Shown: positions 47,070 to 56,462, counted from the stretch's first letter. The stretch is DNA of 64,000 nt from Marinobacter sp. ANT_B65 (GCF_002407605.1 NZ_NXGV01000005.1:124001-188000), one strand, 5' to 3'. The notes: generated from the letters alone by a model not told the origin. Made by a program: numbers and translations.

Positions 47070-47651
47070 TTACTGGGTTCGCAGAAAGTTACGCAGCAGT
47101 TCGTGACCCTGTTCGCTCATGATCGATTCCGGGTGGAACTGGACCCCTTCTATGGCCAGGGTCTTGTGGCGTACGCCCATGATTTCTTCTACGCTGCCGT
47201 CGCTGTTACGGGTCCAGGCTGTCATTTCCAGGCATTCCGGCAGGCTGGCCTGTTCGATTGCCAGACTGTGATAGCGGGTGGCTTGCAATGGGTTGTTGAG
47301 GCCACGGAATACCCCTGTGTCGTTGTGAAAAACCTGAGAGACTTTCCCGTGCATGACGCGCCCTGCGCGGATGATGCTACCGCCAAACACCTGGCCTATG
47401 GCCTGATGACCCAGGCAAATGCCGAGTATGGGTATCCTGCCGGCAAAATGACGGATGGCTTCCATGGATACCCCGGCCTCATTCGGTGTGCAGGGGCCAG
47501 GGGAGATCACCAGTCTTTCGGGGTTCAGGGCTTCGATTTCTTCCACTGTGATTTCATCATTGCGGTGTACCCGCACATCAGCGCCCAGCTCCGCGAGATA
47601 TTGCACCACGTTGTAGGTGAAGGAGTCGTAGTTGTCGATCATTAATAGCAT
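47070..47651 (-). CDS. trpG: Anthranilate synthase glutamine amidotransferase subunit
   Basis: TrpG supplies ammonia from glutamine to TrpE. The 193-residue class I amidotransferase has the triad segments: [15 protein letters not shown] with the nucleophile Cys, and a C-terminal [20 protein letters not shown] with catalytic His and Glu. [12 protein letters not shown] forms the oxyanion strand. It sits 15 bases after trpE, which is not the usual Pseudomonas arrangement. Confidence 0.97.
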   Translation of the reverse strand: MLLMIDNYDSFTYNVVQYLAELGADVRVHRNDEITVEEIEALNPERLVISPGPCTPNEAGVSMEAIRHFAGRIPILGICLGHQAIGQVFGGSIIRAGRVMHGKVSQVFHNDTGVFRGLNNPLQATRYHSLAIEQASLPECLEMTAWTRNSDGSVEEIMGVRHKTLAIEGVQFHPESIMSEQGHELLRNFLRTQ

Positions 47652-47666
47652 GATGTTTCCCTCGCC

Positions 47667-49175
47667 TTAGTGGTCAAAGTCGTTGTAGGTCATGGCCACG
47701 GCGCGGAAAATTGCGCGCCCCTTGTTCATGGTTTCTTCCCATTCAAGGCGAGGGACCGAATCGGCGACGATGCCGGCACCGGCTTGTATGTGCAAAGTCT
47801 TGTCCTTGATTACAGCGGTGCGGATAGCAATGGCTGTATCCATATTGCCATTGAACGACAGGTAGCCGACAGCGCCGCCATAGACACCACGTTTTACCGG
47901 CTCCAGTTCGTCAATGATTTCCATGGCACGGGTCTTGGGGGCGCCACTCAGAGTGCCTGCCGGCAGGGTGGCCTTGAGCACGTCGAGACAGCTGGTGCCG
48001 TCTTTTACCCGGCCGGTCACGTTGGACACTATGTGCATCACGTGGGAGTAACGCTCTACAACCATTTTTTCCGTCAGTCTCACGGTTCCGGTTTCCGACA
48101 CACGACCAGCGTCGTTGCGGCCAAGATCAATCAGCATCAGGTGCTCAGCGATCTCTTTCGGGTCGGCCAGCAGTTCGGCTTCCAGTGCCCTGTCTTCAGC
48201 ATCGGTGGCGCCGCGTTTACGGGTGCCGGCGATGGGGCGAACGGTCACTTCGCGATCTTCCATGCGCGCGAGGATTTCCGGCGACGAACCTACAATGTGG
48301 AAATCGTCCAGGTCCAGGAAGTACATGTATGGCGAAGGGTTAAGTACCCTGAGAGACCGGTACAGGTTCAGGGGGGGCGCTTCAAACGGGATCGACATGC
48401 GCTGCGATATGACGGTCTGCATTACGTCGCCGTCCAGCACGTAGTCTTTGATTTTGTTGACCGTGGCCTCGAACTTTTCCTGGCTGAAGCCGGAAACAAA
48501 CTCGCTTTCATCCACAGTTTTACCACGCAGGTGCGCAGGTGTTTCCGGGGTGCTGGCGGTTTGCCGGTGAAGCTTCTGCTCTAACTCGTCGAGCCTTGAC
48601 TGGGCTCGTTCATAACCACCTTCGTCGGCTGGATCTACATGCACGATCAGGTGCAGTTTGCCGCGCAGATTGTCGAATACCACCAGTTCGCTGGATACCA
48701 TCAATAGTATGTCGGGTGTGCCAATGCGATCAGGGGGGCAGCTGGCTGCGAGGCGCTTCTCGATATAGCGCACGGTGTCATAGCCGAAGTAGCCCACCAG
48801 ACCACCGTTGAAGCGCGGGAGTTCCTCCAGGTCAGGGGCGTTGAAGCGTTCCTGATAGCGGGCAACAAAGTCCAGTGGGTCGTCCACTTCTGCACTCTCA
48901 AGCAGCTCGCCCTCGCGCCCCATGAGTTCACTGTGCCGGCGAATCTCTATGTGGTGGTCATAGACCTTCAGGACTTCCTGACTCGGCAGTCCTATGATGG
49001 AATAACGGCCCCATTTTTCACCACCCTGTACAGATTCAAACAGGTAGGAGTATGGGCCGCTGGCGAGCTTGAGATAGGTGCTTAAGGGGGTGTCCATGTC
49101 CGCAAGTACTTCACGGTACACGGGGATACGATTAAAGCCAGCCTGTGCGAGCTTGCGGAATTGTTCGGAGGTCAT
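47667..49175 (-). CDS. trpE: Anthranilate synthase component I
   Basis: TrpE turns chorismate into anthranilate. The 502-residue protein has the tryptophan feedback site near the N-terminus ([20 protein letters not shown], the LLES-type motif) and the catalytic motifs [21 protein letters not shown], then [20 protein letters not shown], and [20 protein letters not shown]. It starts at ATG 49175 behind AGGAAA. A Trp-rich leader frame, trpL, lies 115 bases upstream, so attenuation-type control is likely. Confidence 0.97.
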   Translation of the reverse strand: MTSEQFRKLAQAGFNRIPVYREVLADMDTPLSTYLKLASGPYSYLFESVQGGEKWGRYSIIGLPSQEVLKVYDHHIEIRRHSELMGREGELLESAEVDDPLDFVARYQERFNAPDLEELPRFNGGLVGYFGYDTVRYIEKRLAASCPPDRIGTPDILLMVSSELVVFDNLRGKLHLIVHVDPADEGGYERAQSRLDELEQKLHRQTASTPETPAHLRGKTVDESEFVSGFSQEKFEATVNKIKDYVLDGDVMQTVISQRMSIPFEAPPLNLYRSLRVLNPSPYMYFLDLDDFHIVGSSPEILARMEDREVTVRPIAGTRKRGATDAEDRALEAELLADPKEIAEHLMLIDLGRNDAGRVSETGTVRLTEKMVVERYSHVMHIVSNVTGRVKDGTSCLDVLKATLPAGTLSGAPKTRAMEIIDELEPVKRGVYGGAVGYLSFNGNMDTAIAIRTAVIKDKTLHIQAGAGIVADSVPRLEWEETMNKGRAIFRAVAMTYNDFDH

Positions 49176-49210
49176 GGTCGGGTTTCCTGAAATCTGATCT
49201 GCGTTCGAGC

Positions 49211-49235
49211 AGGCCTGTGGCTATACTGCCGGCCT
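49211..49235 (-). promoter_or_regulatory. Stem-loop in the trpE leader
   Basis: In the minus-strand transcript AGGCC-GGC-AGTATA-GCC-ACA-GGCCT forms a strong hairpin between trpL and the trpE ribosome site. There is no following T tract, so it is not a standard terminator. It could take part in alternative pairing with upstream leader segments. Confidence 0.4.
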
Positions 49236-49278
49236 GTCGGGTGGAGGCGTCAAACGGGCAACCGCTCGCTATCCGCCG

Positions 49279-49296
49279 GGCTGAGTGTTTTCAGCC
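49279..49296 (-). promoter_or_regulatory. Hairpin over the trpL stop codon
   Basis: GGCTGA, a six-base loop and TCAGCC form a perfect 6-base stem that includes the trpL stop codon. A ribosome stalled at the nearby Trp codons would alter its folding. Its regulatory role is inferred. Confidence 0.4.
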
Positions 49297-49371
49297 GGTA
49301 CGCCATCGCCACCATCGTGTTGCGCGGGTTGTCAGGATGCCACGCGTTGCAGTCAGTTTCAGTCCCTGCAC
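49291..49371 (-). CDS. trpL: Tryptophan leader peptide
   Basis: This 26-residue frame is too short for normal gene calling. It begins at GTG 49371, with GGGAG nine bases upstream, and reads MQGLKLTATRGILTTRATRW then WRWRTG. Three of its last seven codons are Trp (W-W-R-W), the hallmark of a trp attenuator leader. It lies 115 bases before trpE on the same strand, after gph. A stem-loop overlaps its stop codon. I see no clear T-tract terminator, so the mechanism is not fully explained. Confidence 0.75.
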   Translation of the reverse strand: MQGLKLTATRGILTTRATRWWRWRTG

Positions 49372-49420
49372 GGCAGGAATCTCCCGAATTGAAAAAAATG
49401 AATGTCCAAGACCTGAGAGG

Positions 49421-50110
49421 TTACAAAAGCTCGCTCAGGGAATCAACCACGGCGTCTGCACCCAGTGTCTGTACTGAACGACCAAAGTTGTAGCCATAGG
49501 TAACAGCAACGCAGGGAATGCCGGCGGACCGGGCGGCACTGACGTCTGCTGCCGAATCACCGATCATTACAGTGGTTCCTCTGCTGCCCTGAAGGGTATC
49601 CATGGCGTAGAGCAGTTGGGCCGGGTCGGGTTTTTTTGTGCTCAGCGTATCGCCACCGACCACCAGTGCGAAATAGTGTTCCAGCCCCAGTTGCTTCAAC
49701 AGAGGGGCCACAAACTGTTCTGGTTTATTGGTCACGACAGCCATACGGCAGCCTCGCCCGCTCAGTGTTTCGAGGCAGATTTCAACACCGGGATAGACCG
49801 CAGCGTGCTGGCCGTTCGATCGTCGGTAATTGTTGAAAAATAATGTCATCGCATCATTGAACAGAGCGTCGTCTGCTGCGCTTGCCGGTTCCCAGTCGAC
49901 CTTCCCAGCCAGTGCGCGCCGCATCAGAATGGGAGAGCCATGGCCCACCCATTGCCGTACCTGCTCAATACCTGCCGGTTTACGCCCAAGCTGTTCCAGA
50001 GTGCAATCAACCGCCGCTGCCAGGTCCGGAGCGCTGTCTACCAGGGTGCCATCGAGATCAAACAGGGCGACCCCTGGCCAGCGGTCGTTAAACAGGCCGG
50101 CCAGGCTCAT
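49421..50110 (-). CDS. gph: Phosphoglycolate phosphatase
   Basis: Gph removes phosphate from 2-phosphoglycolate formed in DNA repair. The 229-residue HAD-family protein has motif [17 protein letters not shown], motif [11 protein letters not shown], motif [14 protein letters not shown] and motif [18 protein letters not shown]. It starts at ATG 50110, which overlaps the rpe stop (ATGA). The rpe-gph-trpE order is conserved in Pseudomonas. Confidence 0.95.
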   Translation of the reverse strand: MSLAGLFNDRWPGVALFDLDGTLVDSAPDLAAAVDCTLEQLGRKPAGIEQVRQWVGHGSPILMRRALAGKVDWEPASAADDALFNDAMTLFFNNYRRSNGQHAAVYPGVEICLETLSGRGCRMAVVTNKPEQFVAPLLKQLGLEHYFALVVGGDTLSTKKPDPAQLLYAMDTLQGSRGTTVMIGDSAADVSAARSAGIPCVAVTYGYNFGRSVQTLGADAVVDSLSELL

Positions 50111-50796
50111 TGACCACCCAGTGCCGTGCGAGCCTGTTCCAGTTCCTGGCGCATGGCATCGATAGTGGCCTTGTAATCTTCTGTGTTGAAAATAGCTGAT
50201 CCAGCTACAAAGGTGTCCGCTCCGGCTTCTGCGATTTCACGGATGTTATCGGTTTTTACGCCGCCATCAATTTCAAGGCGAATGTTGTAGTTGCTGGCAT
50301 CAATACGTTTTCGGGCTTCCCGCAGCTTGTCCAGTGTGCCTGGAATGAACTTCTGGCCACCAAAACCCGGATTTACTGACATCATCAGAACCATATCGAG
50401 CTTGTCCATCACGTGATCCATGTGGTGCAGGGGGGTAGCCGGGTTGAACACCAGACCTGCTTTGCAGCCGCCCTCGCGAATCAGTTGCAGGGAACGGTCG
50501 ATATGTTGGGACGCCTCCGGATGGAAGGTGATGTAACTGGCACCGGCATCAATAAACATGCGGATCAGGTCGTCTACCGGCGATACCATCAGGTGTACGT
50601 CTATGGGAGCGGTAACTCCATGCTTGCGCAGTGCTTCGCAAACCATCGGCCCGATAGTCAGGTTGGGCACGTAGTGGTTGTCCATAACGTCGAAATGCAC
50701 TACGTCTGCGCCTGCACTCAGCACGTTGTCCACTTCTTCACCCAGACGGGCAAAATCGGCAGACAGAATAGATGGGGCAATCAGGTAAGGGTTCAT
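50107..50796 (-). CDS. rpe: Ribulose-phosphate 3-epimerase
   Basis: Rpe interconverts ribulose- and xylulose-5-phosphate. The 229-residue TIM barrel starts [19 protein letters not shown] and has [19 protein letters not shown] with metal ligands, [28 protein letters not shown] and [12 protein letters not shown]. It overlaps gph by four bases, so both are in one operon leading to trp. The overlap suggests translational coupling. Confidence 0.96.
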   Translation of the reverse strand: MNPYLIAPSILSADFARLGEEVDNVLSAGADVVHFDVMDNHYVPNLTIGPMVCEALRKHGVTAPIDVHLMVSPVDDLIRMFIDAGASYITFHPEASQHIDRSLQLIREGGCKAGLVFNPATPLHHMDHVMDKLDMVLMMSVNPGFGGQKFIPGTLDKLREARKRIDASNYNIRLEIDGGVKTDNIREIAEAGADTFVAGSAIFNTEDYKATIDAMRQELEQARTALGGQ

Positions 50797-51129
50797 GAAG
50801 GCTCTCTTGCAACGGCGTTCAATTATTTTTCACGGTTCATCGTTTGATTATGACAGGCTCAGCGTTTACTGCCAGACGGTAGGCTAGTTTAGCAGCTTGC
50901 AACGGTTTTTGGCTTATTCACCGCGAATAAAGAGTCAGGTTCTGTGCCTGGAGTCAAAGCTGCTGTCGCGGTAAATTCTGGCGGCAGACGCCAGGGGGAT
51001 ATTGAAGCGTTATTTGCTTTTTACACCTATATGGTTAATATTTTTTAACTGGCAGCAGCATCTTCTCTGATATCAGCCTTGGAGAAAGAAGCCGACGAAT
51101 ATCTGATGTATAGCAAGAAGGCTATTGAT
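50797..51129 (+). promoter_or_regulatory. Intergenic region with a possible promoter for the secreted protein gene
   Basis: This gap separates divergent rpe and the 51130 gene. TTGCTT (51014-51019) and TAATAT (51036-51041) with 16-base spacing could serve the plus-strand genes. The area from 51010 to 51060 is AT-rich. I see no gene here. Confidence 0.35.
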
Positions 51130-52674
51130 ATGTTGAAGGTTTTTTCAGTCTGTTTAGGGTTTTTGCTATCGGCCGTGGTGCACGCAGCAACTAATCCGAT
51201 TGTCGTTAACGTCTATGACCGCGACAGCCAGGATTACCTTCGGGTGAAGATACACAGCCAGGTTGTTGCAGACAGCCTGTTTGGCGAACCACTGATCACG
51301 TGCCGCGCCAAGTGGCAAATGCTATCGGCCAACATCGACGGCAATACATACAGCCCCAACAACTTCCCTGCCGAGCTGGTTTCACAAGTACGACTCTTTT
51401 CATTACGGATGATTTTCCAGATCGACCAGCGGTCGGGCTTTAATGCCATTGCCTGTGATCCCGGTCATTTGGGTGCCACCGGCGATACGCGCTGGAGTTA
51501 CACCGTGGCAGGAAGCCCCGATTGGTCACGGCTGATTCGCGACGATATCCAGAATACCTACAACGCGCCGCTGCAATCACAGTTTGCGTTGAATGCCGCG
51601 CCGGAAAGCCCTGGCTATCTTTCCGGTGATGATGCCAAGGATCTTTATCAGCGAGTGGTGCTCGATGGAAAGCATCTCACCGGTAGCTGGGTGCGTGCCG
51701 TGGCTCTGGAGAAAGCGAGTCTCAACCTCTGGCCGCTGCGCCGCCATTTGCAGGAATTGCAGCTTGTCGCAGAGGAAAAGCAGTTAAATAAACGTCGGGA
51801 AACGGCTAAGCCCGTTGCGCCAGAAGCCATTGATCAGCTGTTCAGTGATGCCGCGTTCGACGCCCAGCTGCGCAACGCCAAGAGCGTCAGTTTGCAAACC
51901 GAGGCGATTGCCACCTCAAAAGATGCCTTGGCTGCGATCCAGACGCAGGCCGCTCAAGCTGAAAGGAGATACCGGCAGCAGTTACAGCACCTACAGGATG
52001 CGGATGCCTGCTATCAGGACGGGGACAGGCAGGCGGATCAGCTGGCGTCGCTTGTGCAGGACATGCGTGGCTGCCTGGAAAGCTGGAGCAACCTGCGCCC
52101 CTTTTACGATGACCGCGAGCGCTATGGCTTTCGACAGGGCGACCGGGTGGCTATAGAGGCGCAGTATTCATCGGTAACGCCTTTTGATCGCGGTTCCGCG
52201 CTGGTGAGAAAAAATGGACAGCTCCTGTCGATCAACCCGCAAGGTAAAGTGCAACGCAACCTGGGCGATGTTCGGCTGGAATCGAATGATTTCTCGAAGG
52301 CCGGCCTGGTGCTGGTGAGCCGCGACGGCTTACACGGCTATATGAATGCGCGGGGGGAGCTGATTATCGATTTTAGTTATCAGGAAGCAGAGAGCTTTGA
52401 CTCGTTTCAGAGAGCGATTGTTTATAACCCTGATGCCGGCAAACTGCTGATCGATGAGCAGGGGCGCGTTATTCTTCGAGGCGGCGTCAAGAGGGATGAG
52501 GACAAGCCGGGTCAGTATCTGACGGTGGAGTCCTACACTGAAGAGGATATGGGCTGTCATCCCGCTCGAGTGGACGTTGAGATCTATTATCAGCGACATG
52601 ATGCCGACGGGAATAGCATTGGCGGGCTGGAACGAGAAGCCTACTCGCGTCGCAAAATCTGCCTACAAGGGTAA
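51130..52674 (+). CDS. Secreted coiled-coil protein with WG-repeat-like C-terminus, unknown function
   Basis: I choose ATG 51130, which gives a clean signal peptide (MLKVFSVCLGFLLSAVVHA, then ATNP) and 514 residues; in-frame ATG 51106 and TTG 51079 are possible but would precede the signal peptide with charged residues. Residues about 198-318 are helical and Gln/Ala/Glu-rich, probably coiled coil. From about 331 to 465 come beta-repeat segments (YGFRQGDRVAIEAQYSSVTP, HGYMNARGELIIDFSYQEAE) resembling WG repeats. Four Cys in the N- and C-terminal parts may pair. No known family fits the whole. It is followed after five bases by a lipoprotein gene, so they likely work together in the envelope. 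Confidence 0.7.
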   Translation: MLKVFSVCLGFLLSAVVHAATNPIVVNVYDRDSQDYLRVKIHSQVVADSLFGEPLITCRAKWQMLSANIDGNTYSPNNFPAELVSQVRLFSLRMIFQIDQRSGFNAIACDPGHLGATGDTRWSYTVAGSPDWSRLIRDDIQNTYNAPLQSQFALNAAPESPGYLSGDDAKDLYQRVVLDGKHLTGSWVRAVALEKASLNLWPLRRHLQELQLVAEEKQLNKRRETAKPVAPEAIDQLFSDAAFDAQLRNAKSVSLQTEAIATSKDALAAIQTQAAQAERRYRQQLQHLQDADACYQDGDRQADQLASLVQDMRGCLESWSNLRPFYDDRERYGFRQGDRVAIEAQYSSVTPFDRGSALVRKNGQLLSINPQGKVQRNLGDVRLESNDFSKAGLVLVSRDGLHGYMNARGELIIDFSYQEAESFDSFQRAIVYNPDAGKLLIDEQGRVILRGGVKRDEDKPGQYLTVESYTEEDMGCHPARVDVEIYYQRHDADGNSIGGLEREAYSRRKICLQG

Positions 52675-52679
52675 AGAAT

Positions 52680-53648
52680 ATGACGAACCCTATTTTTACG
52701 GCCCGCAGCTTGAAACTCGTCGGTTTGGCGTTGGCGTTACTGCTGCTGCAGGCGTGCAGTACGCAGCTTTATACCAAGACCGAGTTTCAACGGGTGGGCC
52801 AGTACTGGCAGGACGATAGCGAGGCAAAAGAAGCGAATGTTGAAAAGGTCCATGTTAAAACCTGGCTTGACGGCGACGAGCTGAAGTTTGATGTGTATAC
52901 ATACTATCAGGTACAGGAGTATGACTATGACCTGTACTATTATTATGAGCAGTATTATTTCCCGCCTGAATGGGCGACTTTAGCGATCCCTGTTATAGGC
53001 TGGTTGGCCTGTGCTATGGGCGATCTGCATTGTTTGGGGCACACAACACGATGGGAGCGCAGAGACACCATCAGGGAAAATGAGCGTCCAAATGGCGTGG
53101 TAGAGACTAAATTGCACGGTGGCGTTCCTGAGACCAGTCATTATCAGGTGGATCTGGCTGGGACTTTGAGTTCGGGCGAAGATTATCAGGATGTTGTGCC
53201 TGGCAACCGGATCTATAAATACCGTTTCAATCTTAAATCCCGTCTGCAGCAATGGCCGGCGCTGCCGGAAACGCTGCGCGTCGACTTTAAAACGTTTCAC
53301 GACGACACCCGTTACGAGTCAACTTACACGCTGAGCGCCGAACAGCTCGCCAGCATGCAACTTGCCTCTGATGCTTGGAATACCCCGCAGGAAAACCGGC
53401 ATAAATATTTCTACGAGCTACTGACGGCAATGCAAGCTCAAGAGCATACAAGAGCTATGAGAGCGTTTGCCAAGCTTGAGGCGATGGATTTTGATAAACC
53501 AGAATCCTTCTGGTACCACTATGCCGCTACGGCATCTGAGGTGGGCAACGCCGAATTGGCAAGCGAGAAAGCGAAGCAATACCTGGCGAAGACGAAAAAA
53601 GCTGTCTACAGCAGGCAGGCTCAGGCGCTGGTAGACGCTTCCCCCTGA
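52680..53648 (+). CDS. Tyr-rich lipoprotein, unknown function
   Basis: The 322-residue product has a lipobox LLLLQACS with the lipidated C26. A striking Tyr tract at about 71-95 (VYTYYQVQEYDYDLYYYYEQ) is followed by a hydrophobic AIPVIGWLACAM with paired cysteines nearby (LACAMGDLHCLG). The C-terminal 100 residues are helical and repeat-like (a possible TPR: AMRAFAKLEAMDFDKPESFW, then ELASEKAKQYLAKT). I do not recognise a family. It starts five bases after the secreted-protein stop and belongs to the same operon. Confidence 0.7.
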   Translation: MTNPIFTARSLKLVGLALALLLLQACSTQLYTKTEFQRVGQYWQDDSEAKEANVEKVHVKTWLDGDELKFDVYTYYQVQEYDYDLYYYYEQYYFPPEWATLAIPVIGWLACAMGDLHCLGHTTRWERRDTIRENERPNGVVETKLHGGVPETSHYQVDLAGTLSSGEDYQDVVPGNRIYKYRFNLKSRLQQWPALPETLRVDFKTFHDDTRYESTYTLSAEQLASMQLASDAWNTPQENRHKYFYELLTAMQAQEHTRAMRAFAKLEAMDFDKPESFWYHYAATASEVGNAELASEKAKQYLAKTKKAVYSRQAQALVDASP

Positions 53649-53674
53649 ACCGAGGCCGCCTTCAGTGTGATCAG

Positions 53675-54430
53675 CTAGGGTCTGTGGCGACGCTTTATGA
53701 TGTCCCACGCTTGCTGGTAGCGAAGCAGCCGCTCCTTGGCGAGCGCCCGCTCGGCGTGGCTGAGCTGCTGCTGTGCCAGCTTGTCCGGGTGGCATTCGGA
53801 AACTTTTTTCCGGTATGCGCGTTTGATCGTCGCCACAGGGTCCCGGCGCGTGACCCCAAGCAGGGTGTATGCCTGCTCCAGGGTCACTGGCTTTGAAGCC
53901 GTATCCTTCAGGTCACCCCACATGCAAATGGCGTAGCTGTCGAATATGTCTTCGCTGATGGTGACAGGCAGGCCAATCTGGTCGATGGTATCTTCACAGC
54001 GGTGGCGGAGGGGTTTGAGTGGTCTGCCTCTGAGCTGTGCGGCATGGCACAGGCAGATAGCTACCTTCAGGGCCGGAGCGGGCCGGATGCGGTGGCTGAG
54101 TCTCAGTGTGAGTCCGCTGAATGCAGGAAGTGTTTCTGATGCTTTCCCTTTCTGGAAGCTGCGGATTGCTTTGTGTCTCTGGCGTTTTGATAGCGCTAGC
54201 GCTTCAATAAGGTTTTCCGCAAAACGTATGTCCTGCTCAGATACGCGCCCATCTGCTTTGGCGATATAGCCAAGAAAGAAAAACAGCGGATGCCGGCACC
54301 AGCTTGGCAGGCCGGTCTGGCCAATCAATGTCTGTGCCTGATGATTGGCGGTCGATAGCCTTTGCAGAAGGCTTGAGAATGCCGCCTCCATTCGCGGTGG
54401 CAGGGCGGTTTGCGGGGAATCAGTCGACAT
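53675..54430 (-). CDS. TerB/DjlA-like protein with C-terminal J domain
   Basis: The 251-residue protein has a helical N-terminal domain like TerB (FFLGYIAKADGRVSEQDIRF) and a C-terminal J domain with TLEQAYTLLGVTRRDPVATI, then KRAYRKKVSECHPDKL, which carries the HPD motif. That is the DjlA layout without its membrane segment. J domains stimulate DnaK, so a co-chaperone role is likely. It is three bases downstream of murU in the same operon, an order resembling Pseudomonas. Confidence 0.85.
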   Translation of the reverse strand: MSTDSPQTALPPRMEAAFSSLLQRLSTANHQAQTLIGQTGLPSWCRHPLFFFLGYIAKADGRVSEQDIRFAENLIEALALSKRQRHKAIRSFQKGKASETLPAFSGLTLRLSHRIRPAPALKVAICLCHAAQLRGRPLKPLRHRCEDTIDQIGLPVTISEDIFDSYAICMWGDLKDTASKPVTLEQAYTLLGVTRRDPVATIKRAYRKKVSECHPDKLAQQQLSHAERALAKERLLRYQQAWDIIKRRHRP

Positions 54431-54433
54431 TGT

Positions 54434-55141
54434 CTAAGGCTCCTGAGCCGCCAGTTGCTGGTCCAGCGCCCGCAACCGTTCCGGTGTTCCCACATCAATC
54501 CATATACCCTGATGGTGCAGTCCGGCTACACGGCCATTGTCTATGGCGGTCCGCAGAACCGGCCCGAGCTTTCCTGCCTGGTCAGTCAGTCCCTCAAACA
54601 ACCGGCGGTTCAGAAGGCTTATGCCGGTAAACGTCAGTTTCTCGCCTTGTTTCTCCAGACGCTCCTGAGAGAGCATGCCATCATCATTCAGGCAGAAATC
54701 ACCTTTGCGGTGGTGTGGGGGATTATCTGTCATCACCAGAATGGCATCGAGCTTGTGTTCTTCACCGGGTGCCGGCGGCCGCAGCCGGGCCAGGTCAAAA
54801 TCGGCCCATATGTCACCATTAATAACAATAAACCAATTCTGATCAGCGGGAGCGAGCATTGGCAGGGCGCGGACAATGCCGCCAGCAGTCTCAAGCGGTT
54901 CGCCCTCACGTGAATAATGCAGGGAGAGACCAAAGCGCTGGCCATCGCCCAGAGTGTATTCGATCTGTTCCCCAAGCCAGGCATGATTGATAATGATGTC
55001 CCGGAAACCGGCACGGTGGAGGCGCTCCAGGTGGTATTCGATCAGCGGTTTCCCGCCGGCGCCCAGCAGAGGCTTCGGAGTGGTAAGGGTCAATGGCCGC
55101 ATGCGCTCACCTTTGCCTGCGGCAAGAATCATCGCTTTCAC
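54434..55141 (-). CDS. murU: N-acetylmuramate alpha-1-phosphate uridylyltransferase
   Basis: MurU makes UDP-MurNAc directly from MurNAc-1-phosphate in the fosfomycin-bypass recycling route known from Pseudomonas. The 235-residue sugar nucleotidyltransferase has MILAAGKGERMRPLTLTTPK, FIVINGDIWADFDL with the metal Asp, and a C-terminal WIDVGTPERL. It starts at GTG 55141, overlapping the amgK stop, or at the ATG three codons later (55132). Its neighbour amgK supplies the substrate, which supports MurU over other NTP transferases. Confidence 0.92.
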   Translation of the reverse strand: MKAMILAAGKGERMRPLTLTTPKPLLGAGGKPLIEYHLERLHRAGFRDIIINHAWLGEQIEYTLGDGQRFGLSLHYSREGEPLETAGGIVRALPMLAPADQNWFIVINGDIWADFDLARLRPPAPGEEHKLDAILVMTDNPPHHRKGDFCLNDDGMLSQERLEKQGEKLTFTGISLLNRRLFEGLTDQAGKLGPVLRTAIDNGRVAGLHHQGIWIDVGTPERLRALDQQLAAQEP

Positions 55142-56199
55142 TTTGCCTTTTGCTCCTGATCCGGAAGAGGGCCGATCATATCTTCCATCCTGGGAACGAC
55201 TTCGTTGGCCAGCCAGGCATGAAAGTGTCGCAGCGCAGGTTGTCGTTTGCTCGCGGTAAGCAGATAGCCCACTGTGCGAGGAATATCTTTCAGATACCCT
55301 GATTTGCCATCGCGCATGGCCAGTCTTGCAAAAATTCCCGCAGCCTTGAGGTGGCGCTGCATTCCCATCAGCTCAAACCACTGGCGGAAAGTTTCGCTGT
55401 CGGCACCGTGCAGGCGGGCTGCCAGAGTTTTTTCGCGGAACACTTCCAGCCATTCGCAAACCCGCTCTTCTGGCCATTGAATGTAGCAATCCTTGAGCAG
55501 CGAGACCGCATCGTAGGTAATCGGCCCGGTTACAGCATCCTGAAAGTCGATGACGCCGGGGCGGCTGGTTTGTTCCCGCACCAGCAGGTTCCGTGAGTGG
55601 TAATCCCTGTGCACGGTAACTTCAGGCTGGGCCAGAGCGCTCTCCCGTAGTAGTGAAAAGGTGGTGTCGAGCATGGATTTTTCGGTGTTGTCCAGCTTCA
55701 GTCCCAGGTAGCCTTCCAGAAGCCAGTCCCGGAACAGGGCCATTTCACGGTTCAGCAAGGCTGTGTTATAGGCCGGCAGAGGGGAATCAGGGGGCGGGGG
55801 TAATTGCTGGATAAGAACAAGTTCGTCCAGCGCGCTCTGGTAGAGGATATTTGCAGTGTCAGGGGTGAGCTGTCCCAGCATCAGCTGATCCCCGAAATCT
55901 TCCAGTAATAAAAAGCCACGGACAAGGTCGGCTTCGAAAATTTGCGGAACGGCAATGCCTGCATGGTGCCAGTGGCTGCCTATGCTGACAAAAGGCCTGC
56001 AGTCCTCCTGTTCCGGAGGTGAATCCATAGCGATGACCGTAATATTGTTCCCGTCATCATCTGTTTTGCAGGCACGGAAGTAGCGCCGGAAGCTGGCGTC
56101 ACCGGAAACTGGCTGGACATTGGTGGTCTCAAAGCCGGGAAATTGTCTGACCCAGCTAATCAGCATTTGCAGGCGGTTATCCATAACTTGGGCGGTCAT
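55138..56199 (-). CDS. amgK: Anomeric MurNAc/GlcNAc kinase
   Basis: AmgK phosphorylates MurNAc at the anomeric carbon for MurU. The sequence is aminoglycoside-phosphotransferase-like: PVSGDASFRRYFRACK for ATP binding, FLLLEDFGDQLM, the catalytic loop VTVHRDYHSRNLLV, and the metal segment GVIDFQDAVTGPITYD. The gene is in an operon with murU and divergent from lptD, as in Pseudomonas. The start is uncertain; I chose ATG 56199 over GTG 56256, while ATG 56184 (MDNRLQMLISWV) fits family alignments about as well. None has a strong ribosome site. Confidence 0.9.
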   Translation of the reverse strand: MTAQVMDNRLQMLISWVRQFPGFETTNVQPVSGDASFRRYFRACKTDDDGNNITVIAMDSPPEQEDCRPFVSIGSHWHHAGIAVPQIFEADLVRGFLLLEDFGDQLMLGQLTPDTANILYQSALDELVLIQQLPPPPDSPLPAYNTALLNREMALFRDWLLEGYLGLKLDNTEKSMLDTTFSLLRESALAQPEVTVHRDYHSRNLLVREQTSRPGVIDFQDAVTGPITYDAVSLLKDCYIQWPEERVCEWLEVFREKTLAARLHGADSETFRQWFELMGMQRHLKAAGIFARLAMRDGKSGYLKDIPRTVGYLLTASKRQPALRHFHAWLANEVVPRMEDMIGPLPDQEQKAK

Positions 56200-56267
56200 C
56201 CTGAAGCTAAAGAGTGCATTGAAAGTAAACGTTTGTGCGCCTTGGCCTGAATTCACATCCGGAATTT

Positions 56268-56296
56268 TTCACAGGCTCTTCAGCACGGAGTATAAA
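56268..56296 (+). promoter_or_regulatory. Promoter of lptD
   Basis: TTCACA (56268-56273) and TATAAA (56291-56296) are separated by 17 bases, each differing from consensus at one position, about 165 bases before lptD. It lies in the divergent gap with amgK. Confidence 0.5.
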
Positions 56297-56462
56297 GAGG
56301 GTAAGAGGGTTTTGCAGCGGAGTTTCGTGCATCAGGCTCCGTTTCCGTTAACAAGCCTTGGGGGCACGTGTAAACTAGGCCGCTTATATCAGGGTATTCG
56401 TACTTAGTTACCCTATCCACAATCCTTCATGCACCCGGAACAGGAATCTCGCTACCGTGCCA

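Noticed and set aside
47670..48584. 304-codon antisense frame in trpE
   Set aside because: Long only because of GC-rich codon bias; trpE motifs on the other strand are unambiguous.
49372..49425. Terminator between gph and trpL
   Set aside because: A short CCTGAG/CTCAGG pairing and a T7 run exist on the minus strand but are too far apart and weak to call.
56257..56300. Sigma-E-type promoter before lptD
   Set aside because: GGAATTT is near a sigma-E -35 but no matching -10 at the right distance; a sigma-70 pair at 56268-56296 fits better.
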